A stretch of DNA of 47,075 nucleotides, taken from Spirochaetes bacterium ADurb.Bin218 (GTDB lineage Bacteria > Spirochaetota > UBA4802 > UBA5550). Numbering within the stretch: the first letter of the stretch is position 1; every line of letters begins with the position of its first letter. The stretch is from assembly GCA_002069965.1 (NCBI GenBank), contig MWCI01000020.1, positions 1 to 47,075 on the forward strand, in the 5' to 3' direction. Under the pieces are notes generated by a model. That model saw nothing but the letters and a program-made list of their open reading frames with translations. It was not told the origin of the DNA and made no database searches. Shown in pieces: positions 1-7,986 of this stretch. Made by a program: the position numbers and the translations under genes.

Positions 1-764
1 TCTTCAACTGTTGCAGAGAGCTCTTCCATGGATGCTGCCTGGCTCTGGGCATTGTCTGAATATTTTGTGATTATGGTAAGGTTTCCTTCTATTGCCTCAT
101 CAAGATCTCTTATGGTGGTTTTTATTGTCTCAATCAAAGATGAGATTTTATTGAATCGCTGTGCATTTTCTTTTGATTCCCTTTGAGCAATTCTAAGAGC
201 CTTTTGTAGAAATTTGTTTGTTGTAACTCCAAGTATAAATAGCAATGTTAGAGTAATAAGTCCATCAATGTATGTTGAGTTTACAGTCTGAAGCAAAAAC
301 CAGGTGGCCTGAGGCCTCGCTATAAAAAAGAAATAATATGTATGAGTCGCTATGAATATCAGGAGAATTGAAAAGGATACAGCTGTTGAGCAGTAAAGGG
401 TTGCATAGGCAAGAGCAAGAAACATAAAAGCACCCATTGATACCCCTGCCACATAATAAGGTCTGTTTATAAATCCTGCTGCAGCAAGAAGGCATGCTGA
501 AAAAGCCAGAAAATTAGCTGCAATCTCTACCTTTCCTTTTTTAACAAGAGCTATTATTATTATGCATGAAAAAAACAATAAAGAGGCTGATATAAGAACC
601 TGTTTTAATCTTTCACTGTCAAAATTGAAAAATGAAAAAAGTGTAAGAAAGATCAATCCTATGGCAATTGTTGAGGCAAAGATAAAGATATATTGAGCTT
701 TTTTATATCTGATTAAATCTGCTTTATTATATGGAGAAAGTATTTTTTTTGAAAGGCTTTTCAT
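1..764 (-). CDS. Methyl-accepting chemotaxis protein, N-terminal part (runs off left edge)
   Basis: The gene reads leftward from an ATG at 762-764 and leaves the window, so about 254 residues are visible. After a short basic start (MKSLSKKILS) there are five or six hydrophobic segments packed together, then a helical region ending in DNAQSQAASMEELSATVEE, a typical start of the MCP signalling domain. There is no long periplasmic loop, so the sensor part is probably the membrane bundle itself rather than a Cache or four-helix domain. It would signal to CheA/CheW and so implies flagellar chemotaxis. The adaptation and hairpin-tip regions lie outside the window. Confidence 0.85.
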   Translation of the reverse strand, partial: MKSLSKKILSPYNKADLIRYKKAQYIFIFASTIAIGLIFLTLFSFFNFDSERLKQVLISASLLFFSCIIIIALVKKGKVEIAANFLAFSACLLAAAGFINRPYYVAGVSMGAFMFLALAYATLYCSTAVSFSILLIFIATHTYYFFFIARPQATWFLLQTVNSTYIDGLITLTLLFILGVTTNKFLQKALRIAQRESKENAQRFNKISSLIETIKTTIRDLDEAIEGNLTIITKYSDNAQSQAASMEELSATVE

Positions 765-869
765 CTTAGTATCCCATTCAAGCTGTTTTTTGTCTATATA
801 AGACACAGAGCAATGAGGGCTAAATATGTCAATTTATAATTTTTGTAAAAAAATCTTTTTTAGAGTTTT

Positions 870-2345
870 TTAGAACTTATAGGAAAGGGCAATGCCATAT
901 ATTGCATTATTTTCTAAGTCAAGAGAGATAAAGGGTGAGGGGATAAAATACTCATCAATAATTGAACTATTACTTAGATCTTCCCTGGAAAGAGCAGTGT
1001 GAATAACCTCAGTTAGTTTTGTTAAGGAAAGTAAGTAGCATATTTTTTTTGCCTTTGAGGTATTATTGCTGCCTTTTTTATAAGAATCTGTATTTTGATC
1101 GTAAATTTCTTCTCTCGAGAATTCCCTCATGGCAGAATATAGTAAAATATTGTTGAGGTGAAAGTAAAAGTATCCCCAGTATCTGTGGCCTTTGTAAAAC
1201 ATACCTCCACCATTGCTTATGAGAGAAAGATATATGGAGCTATATTGGTTTCCAAGAAAGGATGATTGCTTGTAAGAGCTCTTTGACTCCTCTAAATAGG
1301 AAAAGGCATAGGAGTCTATAAAAAGAGGGAGGCCTCCTATAGTGAGCATATACCAGGCAAAGTAATTCATGGCTCTGTTGTCTCTGGAAATGTCTTTGTC
1401 TTTTTCTTTAAGACGGGAAGGGCTGTTATAAAAGCCCATGGCCTCCATGTATAGATAAGGGGAGGCATTTATCATCCATAAGCCGAGTCCTTCCCAGTCT
1501 TCGTGCATGTAATATCCAAGAAAGGGAGAAGCAAAGGGCATCGAGGCGCTTGCAAAGGGAGTAAGAATAGCAAGATAAGCAGTGTTTGTTATGGAACTGT
1601 CAGCAAAGAGAAGTTCTTGCTTGCGTGATGTATAGTATTTTTTCAGTTCTTCTGATTTTGATACAAAGTTTATTAAAAGAAAGCTGTTTTCTTGCAGGTT
1701 GACTTCAGAGGTTATTTTGCCATTGCTGATGGTAACGTCAGAGAGCTTAATAACCTCTCCAGTGATATTTTTCTGGCAAAGAGGAAATGTCCCTGAAAGC
1801 TTTATATCCTCTTGCAAGAGAGATGTTCCATTGACCTTTTTGATTGCAATGTCATGCTGGAATCTTTGGAGAGTCTTTATGATAAAATTAGCAGATTGCT
1901 CTTCACATAAAAGGCTAAACTCCCGTGAACCAGAGGGATATTTTAGCGGGATTTTTATAGTAGCAGAATAAATTAAGTTCCCATTGTATATTCTGTTTGA
2001 GCCATGGGCCCTTAGATTGAGAATAAGGTAGGAGTTTCTATCTTCTATATTCCCTGAAATTAATAGGTGAATCTCTGCGTTTTTTGCAAAACCACTTAGG
2101 CATTTTTCATCAAAACAGTTAAACTTTGAAAGCTCTTTATTTATCACCTTTGAATCAATCGTATCAAATAGCTCAGTTTCTTTAAGAATTCTCAAGGTAT
2201 GCTCTTCTATTAAAGAAGCCAGAGCCATTGATCTGTTGGAGTCCCATGAGATATATGCCACAGCGGCAACTGGTTTTGCCTCTATAGCAAAGGGCAAGAG
2301 CATAAAAGTTATAAGGGATATATTAAATATAAAAGATTTTTTCAT
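870..2345 (-). CDS. Secreted/outer-membrane-associated protein of unknown function
   Basis: I do not recognise a named family. From the ATG at 2345 the protein (491 aa) starts with a clear signal peptide (MKKSFIFNISLITFMLLPF, then AIEAKP). The next ~150 residues (ILKETELFDTID, FNCFDEKCLSGFAKNAEIHL) look like the globular domains that assess envelope lipoproteins of the FlgO/CsgG kind, but this is only a resemblance. The rest is rich in aromatic residues and ends in IYGIALSYKF, compatible with a terminal beta-strand of an outer-membrane protein. In-frame upstream starts exist at 2360 (ATG) and 2384 (TTG); I prefer 2345 because it begins the signal peptide. It lies just downstream of lexA on the same strand and is probably cotranscribed with it. 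Confidence 0.7.
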   Translation of the reverse strand: MKKSFIFNISLITFMLLPFAIEAKPVAAVAYISWDSNRSMALASLIEEHTLRILKETELFDTIDSKVINKELSKFNCFDEKCLSGFAKNAEIHLLISGNIEDRNSYLILNLRAHGSNRIYNGNLIYSATIKIPLKYPSGSREFSLLCEEQSANFIIKTLQRFQHDIAIKKVNGTSLLQEDIKLSGTFPLCQKNITGEVIKLSDVTISNGKITSEVNLQENSFLLINFVSKSEELKKYYTSRKQELLFADSSITNTAYLAILTPFASASMPFASPFLGYYMHEDWEGLGLWMINASPYLYMEAMGFYNSPSRLKEKDKDISRDNRAMNYFAWYMLTIGGLPLFIDSYAFSYLEESKSSYKQSSFLGNQYSSIYLSLISNGGGMFYKGHRYWGYFYFHLNNILLYSAMREFSREEIYDQNTDSYKKGSNNTSKAKKICYLLSLTKLTEVIHTALSREDLSNSSIIDEYFIPSPFISLDLENNAIYGIALSYKF

Positions 2346-2394
2346 AGGGAGCTTTATCATTAGTAAGGTTTGAACCTGTGTCAAATAAAAAAGT

Positions 2395-2988
2395 CTAATA
2401 TTGCCTGAAAAGAGCAGCTAATTTTCCTATAATTGTAAATTCTCCTTCTATGGGGGCATAAGCGGGGTTGCATGGAAGAAGTCTATAGCTATTTGAATTT
2501 TTATCAAGGACCTTAAGTGTAGCTTCATCTTCAATTAAGGCCGCCACAATCTCTCCACTTTCTGCTGCTTCCTGGCTTTTTATAATTGCAGTATCTCCAT
2601 CAAGGATTCCTGCCTCAATCATTGAGTCTCCATGAACAGTGAGTGCAAAAAATTCCCCATTGCCCACCATTTCAAAAGGTAGGTTTATATAGCCTGTAAC
2701 GTTTTCCTCTGCAAGTATTGGGCTTCCTGCTGCAATCCTTCCAAGAAGAGGTATTGAGATTAAGGCATCTGGGATTTCATCTGTAACAACAATTGCCCTT
2801 GATTTGTTTTGGAATGTTTTTATGTAGCCTTTTTTTTCTATGGCCTTTATGTGATCATAGGCACCTTTCACTGTGATGCCAAATCTATCTCCAATTTCTC
2901 TGATTGTTGGTGGAAATCCAGATTCAGCTATCTTTTCCCTTATGTATTGCAAAACCATCTGTTGCTTTTCTGTTAGTTCTTTTGACAT
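2395..2988 (-). CDS. lexA: LexA repressor
   Basis: SOS-response repressor and self-cleaving serine peptidase, 197 aa from the ATG at 2986-2988, which has AAGGAG eight bases upstream. The N-terminal winged helix (residues 1-65; FPPTIREIGDRFGIT, then KGAYDHIKAIEKKGYI) binds operators. The C-terminal S24 domain keeps the Ala87-Gly88 cleavage bond (GRIAAGSP), nucleophile Ser122 (HGDSMIEAG) and general base Lys159 (EATLKVL). All residues needed for RecA-stimulated autocleavage are present and length is normal. An in-frame upstream TTG at 3021 would add 11 residues but lies inside the promoter region. No other obvious SOS gene lies nearby; the downstream secreted protein may be damage-induced by cotranscription. 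Confidence 0.95.
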   Translation of the reverse strand: MSKELTEKQQMVLQYIREKIAESGFPPTIREIGDRFGITVKGAYDHIKAIEKKGYIKTFQNKSRAIVVTDEIPDALISIPLLGRIAAGSPILAEENVTGYINLPFEMVGNGEFFALTVHGDSMIEAGILDGDTAIIKSQEAAESGEIVAALIEDEATLKVLDKNSNSYRLLPCNPAYAPIEGEFTIIGKLAALFRQY

Positions 2989-3011
2989 AAAATACTCCTT
3001 CCCTAAACAAA

Positions 3012-3040
3012 AGGTTAGCATACATTTGTAGTTATGTCAA
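3012..3040 (-). promoter_or_regulatory. lexA promoter with overlapping dyad
   Basis: Read on the minus strand: TTGACA (3035-3040), a 17-base spacer, then TAACCT (3012-3017), about 25 bases upstream of the lexA start codon. Between the two hexamers is the dyad ACAT-N8-ATGT (3022-3037), well placed to be an autoregulatory LexA site. The -35 match is perfect and the -10 is weak. The operator assignment is inference, because LexA boxes differ between phyla. Confidence 0.55.
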
Positions 3041-3074
3041 GTTAAAATTTTAAAATTTAAAAAGGCAAAGGTCA

Positions 3075-3647
3075 TTACTTATGAATTCTTATTCCTTCCC
3101 AGAAAACACTGTAGATGTCATCTATTAGTTCTTCAGTGAGATTTATTGCATTGTTTACATAGAGGTAGTGCAGTTGTTTTATTGTTCCCCACATATATAC
3201 AGCAATGGTATTGTAATCAACTCTTCTGATTTCTCCCTGAGAAATACCTCTTTCTATTAGTAGCTTTAAGTGGATATTTCTCCTTTTTGTTTCCTCAATA
3301 ACTGTTCTCTCAATATATGGAGATGTCATATATTGAGAGATAAACCTTCCTTCATATTCCCGTGTTATAAAGAAGTTGAGTATGTTTTTCCATTTTGTGT
3401 AAAATTCGTCTCTGACGCTTATATCTGGTGGTATATTCGCCATTGTGGCTTCATGGAGTTCTTTCATTATTATGTCATAGAGCTCATTTATTATAGACTC
3501 TTTGCTTTTAAAATATCTGTATATTGTTCCTGCACCAACACCAGCCTCTTGAGCAATCATTGAAACAGGTGTAGCATGAAATCCGTTTTCTGTAATGAGT
3601 TTTAGAGTAGCCCTGAGTATTCTATCTTTCTTTGAGTTTCCCTGCAT
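3075..3647 (-). CDS. TetR/AcrR-family transcriptional regulator
   Basis: A 190-aa one-component repressor, about the usual family size. Residues 7-53 form the DNA-binding domain: KKDRILRATLKLITENGF followed by the helix-turn-helix VSMIAQEAGVGAGTIYRYF and KSKESIINELY. The remaining ~135 residues are the variable ligand-binding and dimer domain. I chose the ATG at 3645-3647; the open frame extends 22 residues upstream from a non-ATG start, but that stretch is basic, low in complexity and outside the conserved domain. It lies divergent from the YhaO-like gene and is monocistronic or the first gene leading into lexA. Its own promoter carries an inverted repeat, suggesting autoregulation. Ligand and targets are unknown. 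Confidence 0.9.
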   Translation of the reverse strand: MQGNSKKDRILRATLKLITENGFHATPVSMIAQEAGVGAGTIYRYFKSKESIINELYDIIMKELHEATMANIPPDISVRDEFYTKWKNILNFFITREYEGRFISQYMTSPYIERTVIEETKRRNIHLKLLIERGISQGEIRRVDYNTIAVYMWGTIKQLHYLYVNNAINLTEELIDDIYSVFWEGIRIHK

Positions 3648-3703
3648 TGTTATCTTCTTTAGAAATTTAATTTTGCTTAAATTTAAAAATTTCGATTTTT
3701 TGG

Positions 3704-3732
3704 TCAATAGCAATTCAAGCTACTATTGTCAA
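3704..3732 (-). promoter_or_regulatory. tetR promoter overlapped by an inverted repeat (candidate TetR operator)
   Basis: On the minus strand TTGACA (3727-3732), a 17-base spacer and TATTGA (3704-3709) make a good sigma-70-type promoter. The inverted repeat CAATAG-N12-CTATTG occupies 3705-3728, covering nearly the whole promoter. A repressor bound here would block its own gene and perhaps the divergent gene at 3831. The arms are only 6 bp, so the operator call is tentative. Confidence 0.5.
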
Positions 3733-3830
3733 TTAATTGGCGTCAAGTCTTATATTATTTAAAGAAAAGGAGCTTTTTTCTCGATAAATAATAAATAAAG
3801 ACTCTTTTATACTATTTCAAGAGAAAATTA

Positions 3831-4916
3831 ATGGCAGCTGTAACCATACTTCTTACATCTGATATCCATTTTGCAATTGAGAGAATTAATCCTCTTATTT
3901 CAAGTAGTGAGAGGTTTTCTACTTTTAAAAAGATTATCTCCCTTGCAAAGGAACATGATATTTTCCTCATCGTAGGTGATTTAGTTGAGTTGCCTTTTGC
4001 ATGTGAGGAACTGATAAATGAAATCAATAAGGAGTTGCAAACCCTCATGGATAGTGGAACTGAGGTTTTTTTTCTTCCAGGGAGAAGTGAGCTGTGTTTT
4101 GATTGTAGGGCAAAGTTTTCAGTTGATGATATAAAAACTACTGGAACTTTAAGAACTGATGATGTGATTAAATCCAGTAAAGGAAATATTTTTTTATATG
4201 GAACAGCGCCATGTAATTTAAACAGAACTTCTCTTACAAGGCTTCCAGATAAAGGGTTTCATATTGGAATGTTTTATGGAGATTTTGATCCTAACTCTGA
4301 AAAGAAGTTTTCTCATTGCTCCATAAGTAGAAGTGATATAAAGAATATGAATTTTGATTTTTATGCCCTTGGTGGATGTCATATCCCACGGCTTTTTCGT
4401 ATTCCAGAAAAAATCTTAGGAGCCTGTGCAGGTAGCCCTGAGGCCTGTTCTATTGATGAAACAGGGGAGAGGTTTGTAATATCAATGACTGTAAATTCCT
4501 CAAAAATTGTTTTTATAAAGAGAATTCCAGTGAATACCATCTCCATACAGGAGAGGACTTTCGATTGTTCTTCTATTAAATCAGAGATGGAATTGGCAGA
4601 TCAATTGAAAGAAATATCTAATAGGGATTGTATCAATTATATTAGGTTGAGTGGCACAAGATCCTTTTTAATTACAGATAGCTTTAGAAGTGAAATGACA
4701 GGCTTTTTCAGAGGTCTTAAAATTATTGATAATACAAAAAGAGATTTGCAGGTTTTACTTACAGAGGAGTCAGAGGGTGATTCTCTTAAGGCAAGGTTTT
4801 ATGGAACTTTAAAAGACAGAATTATTGCAGGGGATTCCCTATTATCAGAAATTATAGAAAAGGATAAAATCGCAGAAAGTTTTTCCACAGGGGGGGTTCT
4901 CTTTTGCGATTCTTAA
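3831..4916 (+). CDS. YhaO/SbcD-like metallophosphoesterase with degenerate active site
   Basis: A 361-aa relative of the calcineurin-type phosphoesterases that pair with SbcC/YhaN ATPases. The fold landmarks are visible: strand plus DxH (TSDIHF, D11 and H13), GD (IVGDLVE, D50), and the YhaO/SbcD-like tail GSPEACSIDETGERFVIS after the fourth motif. However, the GNHD/E motif reads GRSE (84-87), the histidine-bearing motif reads MFYGD (147-151), and GHxH reads GGCH (181-184). Several metal ligands are therefore missing and nuclease activity is doubtful. It overlaps the next gene by 13 bases, so the pair is translationally coupled as in yhaO-yhaN and sbcD-sbcC. A structural or regulatory role is inference. 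Confidence 0.75.
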   Translation: MAAVTILLTSDIHFAIERINPLISSSERFSTFKKIISLAKEHDIFLIVGDLVELPFACEELINEINKELQTLMDSGTEVFFLPGRSELCFDCRAKFSVDDIKTTGTLRTDDVIKSSKGNIFLYGTAPCNLNRTSLTRLPDKGFHIGMFYGDFDPNSEKKFSHCSISRSDIKNMNFDFYALGGCHIPRLFRIPEKILGACAGSPEACSIDETGERFVISMTVNSSKIVFIKRIPVNTISIQERTFDCSSIKSEMELADQLKEISNRDCINYIRLSGTRSFLITDSFRSEMTGFFRGLKIIDNTKRDLQVLLTEESEGDSLKARFYGTLKDRIIAGDSLLSEIIEKDKIAESFSTGGVLFCDS

Positions 4917-6874
4917 AAATTACTCTTTTTGAATTTGATGGTCAAAGGCAGAGCTTCCCTCTGGAGGATGGATTAAATATTGTTGTTCCTGAAAAATATG
5001 ATGCTTCTGTTTTTGCACAACTGCCCTTAGTTTCAATTTTTGGCACTTCAAAAGATGGCAAATCCCTTGAAGAGTTATGCAGGAACAAATTTTTTAGATC
5101 TGAGGTTTTATGTAGAATTTTTCATAGGGAGGTCCCTTTTATTTTTGATAATGGCACGCTCTACAGAGAAAAAAATTTTGATATTCCCTTTACTTTTGAT
5201 GACTTTCTGGTGGCTTCTTTTTTTCCATCATGGAACCATTTTATGGAAAAAGATGTCCCTTTGAGGGATAAGCTAAAGAGATATTTGGTTGCATGTGAAT
5301 TTGAAAGAGAAAAGAACTCCTCGTTATATAGAATTGAAAGTGATCTTAAAATGAGAGAGCAAAAAATAAGAAATCTGGAAAAGGAACTTCAAATTCTTGA
5401 ACTAAAAAAAAGAAAAAGCAGCAAAATAGGAAGAGACATTGCTTTTATAGAATCTGAAGTATCTCTGCTAAAGGAAAAGCGCAACTTAGCTTATCTTTAT
5501 AAAGAGTCTCTTGTAAAAGTAAAGAATCTTGAAGAGGAGATAAAAAGTTTAAAAACTGAATCACTTGAAATCAAAAAAGAGATTCTGCAGGCAAAGGAAA
5601 ACCACAGCAAGCTAAAAGAACTTGATGAAGATATAAAAAGCAGATTTCCTCATTTAAAATATAATCCTGATAGTGAGTACTTTGATTATGAAATGCTACA
5701 GGAAAAATTTAAGGCCTATAGAAATGCAAATGAGAAGGTCTCCAATTATGAATCTAATCTAAAAAGCTCTCTCTCTGGAATAGCTAAGGCAATTGGTAGC
5801 TTAATTACTTTTTCAGTTATATCGCTTTTATTCATTTTTGTTAAGGCATTGACCCTATTTAATTTCCCTGGCATATTGTTCTTTTCTTTAAGCATAATTT
5901 CCTTTATTTCTGCAATTTTTATAGGATTTTATTATTATCTTCTCACTAAAAAGGGCGTGCCTGATTCTTTGCTTCAAAGCAAGGCTCTGGCTCAAAAAGA
6001 GCTTCTTGCAACATTAAAGGCGGAGTCCCTTTTTGAAAGAGATGCTGATGTTGGTGATATTTATGAGTTTGTTTTTCGCTATCTTCAGGATATGATTGCC
6101 TTTCTGGAAAAAAATAATGAGTATAATCTTTTGCGAAAAAATTTAATGGAGCAAGCAAATTATGAGGACTTTGAAAATAAGCTAAATCTCATTTCATCAG
6201 AGATAGATAGTAAAGAGAAGGAGATAGCTTCTGTTTTATCATCCTGTGATAGCACAATTCATCCTTTGCCAGAAAGAGAAGATGTTGGCTCACTAATTCC
6301 TGTGATTGATCAAATTATTAGTAACCTTGATGAGGAAATAGATGGTAAGGTGCAGATGATAGATAAGATGAAAGAGGATTTTCATTTGTCTGATACTGAT
6401 ACAGAATCTTTTGAAAAAACAAAGCTCAAGATTGATGATGAGATAGCCTCTATATGGAAAGAGATAACTTCTTTGCGACACATAAAAGAAGTATACGACG
6501 AGGCTGAGACACTGTGGTTTTCTGAAAAATTGGATCTTTTGATACAGAAGAGTTCCCAGATCTTTTGCAATATATATGAAGAAGAAGATAGAGCAGGTTT
6601 TGAGAGAGAGTTAAAAAAGTTATTGGAGTGCTTGCCTGTAGAATTTGAAGGTCGTGATGACTGGATTATTTTTGAGTTGACAGTGAAACTTGCTTTATGT
6701 GAAATTTTAGATAGAGATTATATCCCTCTTGTGCTTGAAGAGCCTTTTGGTTTTTTTTCTGATAATTACATTGAAAATTTAAAAAAAATCTTGCTTCTTC
6801 TTTTCAAGAAAAGGGAAGTTATTTTGATTACTTCGCAAAAAATGGATTTTACAGGTAATATTATTTATTTTTAA
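4904..6874 (+). CDS. YhaN/SbcC-like coiled-coil protein with transmembrane hairpin and lost P-loop
   Basis: A 656-aa protein starting at TTG (4904) seven bases after a G-rich ribosome site (AGGGGGG). The N-terminus follows the YhaN pattern (EDGLNIVV...LVSIFG, 21-47), but where the Walker A GPNxxGKST should be it reads PEKYDASVF. Long coiled coils (about 140-245 and 350-580) flank two membrane segments (about 297-315 and 322-346), an arrangement I associate with YhaN. The C-terminus retains a Walker-B-like VLEEPF and a terminal VILITSQ strand, with Glu in place of the usual Asp. No LSxGT-type signature is visible before it. ATP hydrolysis therefore looks lost, while membrane attachment and partnering with the YhaO-like protein look retained. 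Confidence 0.75.
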   Translation: MRFLKITLFEFDGQRQSFPLEDGLNIVVPEKYDASVFAQLPLVSIFGTSKDGKSLEELCRNKFFRSEVLCRIFHREVPFIFDNGTLYREKNFDIPFTFDDFLVASFFPSWNHFMEKDVPLRDKLKRYLVACEFEREKNSSLYRIESDLKMREQKIRNLEKELQILELKKRKSSKIGRDIAFIESEVSLLKEKRNLAYLYKESLVKVKNLEEEIKSLKTESLEIKKEILQAKENHSKLKELDEDIKSRFPHLKYNPDSEYFDYEMLQEKFKAYRNANEKVSNYESNLKSSLSGIAKAIGSLITFSVISLLFIFVKALTLFNFPGILFFSLSIISFISAIFIGFYYYLLTKKGVPDSLLQSKALAQKELLATLKAESLFERDADVGDIYEFVFRYLQDMIAFLEKNNEYNLLRKNLMEQANYEDFENKLNLISSEIDSKEKEIASVLSSCDSTIHPLPEREDVGSLIPVIDQIISNLDEEIDGKVQMIDKMKEDFHLSDTDTESFEKTKLKIDDEIASIWKEITSLRHIKEVYDEAETLWFSEKLDLLIQKSSQIFCNIYEEEDRAGFERELKKLLECLPVEFEGRDDWIIFELTVKLALCEILDRDYIPLVLEEPFGFFSDNYIENLKKILLLLFKKREVILITSQKMDFTGNIIYF

Positions 6875-6885
6875 TTTTGGTAAAT

Positions 6886-7875
6886 ATGGATAAAGATATT
6901 CAGCTAACTTTTTCTGATGATCCTATGTCTCTGGAGGCTGCTGAGATTTTTCAGTTGTTAACAGAAGGTAATTTTTCTGAGGCTGTTAGAAAAAGCGATG
7001 CTTTAATGTCTGTTGATCCTGATTATCCTGGAGTTGTGGAATATTACAGAACTGCTAAATTCTGGAACAATAGAGAAAAGGCTTTAAGAAAAACCCCAGA
7101 AGGGAAAAAGTGTGCTGATTTTTTAATGGAGGAGTGGTCTGCCTTTGAAGAGTATGCAGAGTATAGAAATATGAAGAACTCCTCAGCATATAAAGCTATA
7201 ATGAATTTTGTATTTTTTAAAGCTGCAGAGAATTACAAGCTGGCATTTCAAAATAATGAGGATACAGATAACAAATTTGATCTTCTTCTTAATTTAGGAG
7301 AGTGTTTTTTGCGCCTCAAGGATTATAAGTCAGCAGCAGATACTCTTGAGTATGCAATGAACTCATATAAGAGTAATGCCCGCCTCCTTTTTATTCTTGG
7401 TGAGGCCTATTATCACCTTGATGATATACCAAAGTCTCTTCTATATTTTCGAGAGGCTTTTTTAATAGATCCCTCAAAGATTGATCTCTCTGTGGTTGAA
7501 GCCAGGCCTATTCATGAGATAGTTGAAATAATAGCCAGCTCGGGCAAAGAATATAGAGATATAAGAGAGTGGATCCCCATATATGGGTATTTAACTGATA
7601 TTTTTTATGTCCGGAGAAATTTAAGCAAGCATCAGGTGGAATCAATTAAAAGAGAGATTATAAACTTAGAAAAGAGTTTTGCCAGACTTGGACCTGATGA
7701 TGTGGAAAATACAAATGTGCTCCCAAGGATGATTAACAAGTATTTATGGCTACTTGATTATTATGAAAATCAGGTGCCAAATATTGAGAATATGGAGCAG
7801 ATAAGGAGCAGGCTTATTGCCATTGACAGGGAACTCTTTTTTGAGTTTTTTAAGAAAAAGCCAAAGAAGATATAG
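6886..7875 (+). CDS. Tetratricopeptide-repeat protein
   Basis: A 329-aa soluble, helical protein. TPR-like units are clear at about 120-200: DLLLNLGECFLRLKDYKSA, then ARLLFILGEAYYHLDDIPKS and LLYFREAFLIDP. An N-terminal unit (EAAEIFQLLTEGNFSEAVRK) probably begins the solenoid. There is no signal peptide or membrane segment. It begins 11 bases after the YhaN-like gene; a TTG at 6877 is an alternative start, but the ATG at 6886 is preferred. Position suggests cotranscription with the YhaO/YhaN-like pair, so it may be a scaffold for that complex, which is inference. The C-terminal 100 residues carry no motif I recognise. Confidence 0.8.
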   Translation: MDKDIQLTFSDDPMSLEAAEIFQLLTEGNFSEAVRKSDALMSVDPDYPGVVEYYRTAKFWNNREKALRKTPEGKKCADFLMEEWSAFEEYAEYRNMKNSSAYKAIMNFVFFKAAENYKLAFQNNEDTDNKFDLLLNLGECFLRLKDYKSAADTLEYAMNSYKSNARLLFILGEAYYHLDDIPKSLLYFREAFLIDPSKIDLSVVEARPIHEIVEIIASSGKEYRDIREWIPIYGYLTDIFYVRRNLSKHQVESIKREIINLEKSFARLGPDDVENTNVLPRMINKYLWLLDYYENQVPNIENMEQIRSRLIAIDRELFFEFFKKKPKKI

Positions 7876-7919
7876 AAATTTGCTTTTATTATCTGAATAA
7901 TATATGAATTCTTTTTGAC

Positions 7920-7948
7920 TTGACTCACAGAGCTTTCTTTGTTTAACT
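7920..7948 (+). promoter_or_regulatory. Possible promoter for the GlgD-like gene
   Basis: TTGACT (7920-7925), a 17-base spacer and TTAACT (7943-7948) lie about 40 bases upstream of the ATG at 7987. A second overlapping TTGACT begins at 7915. The -10 matches only partly, so this is a weak call. Confidence 0.35.
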
Positions 7949-7986
7949 CCCCAGTGATGGCATTATATTGATAATGGAATTTATAA

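Noticed and set aside
2358-2384. tRNA T-arm-like sequence (GGTTCAAACC on the minus strand)
   Set aside because: No acceptor, D or anticodon arms can be drawn around it; it lies at the start of a coding region.
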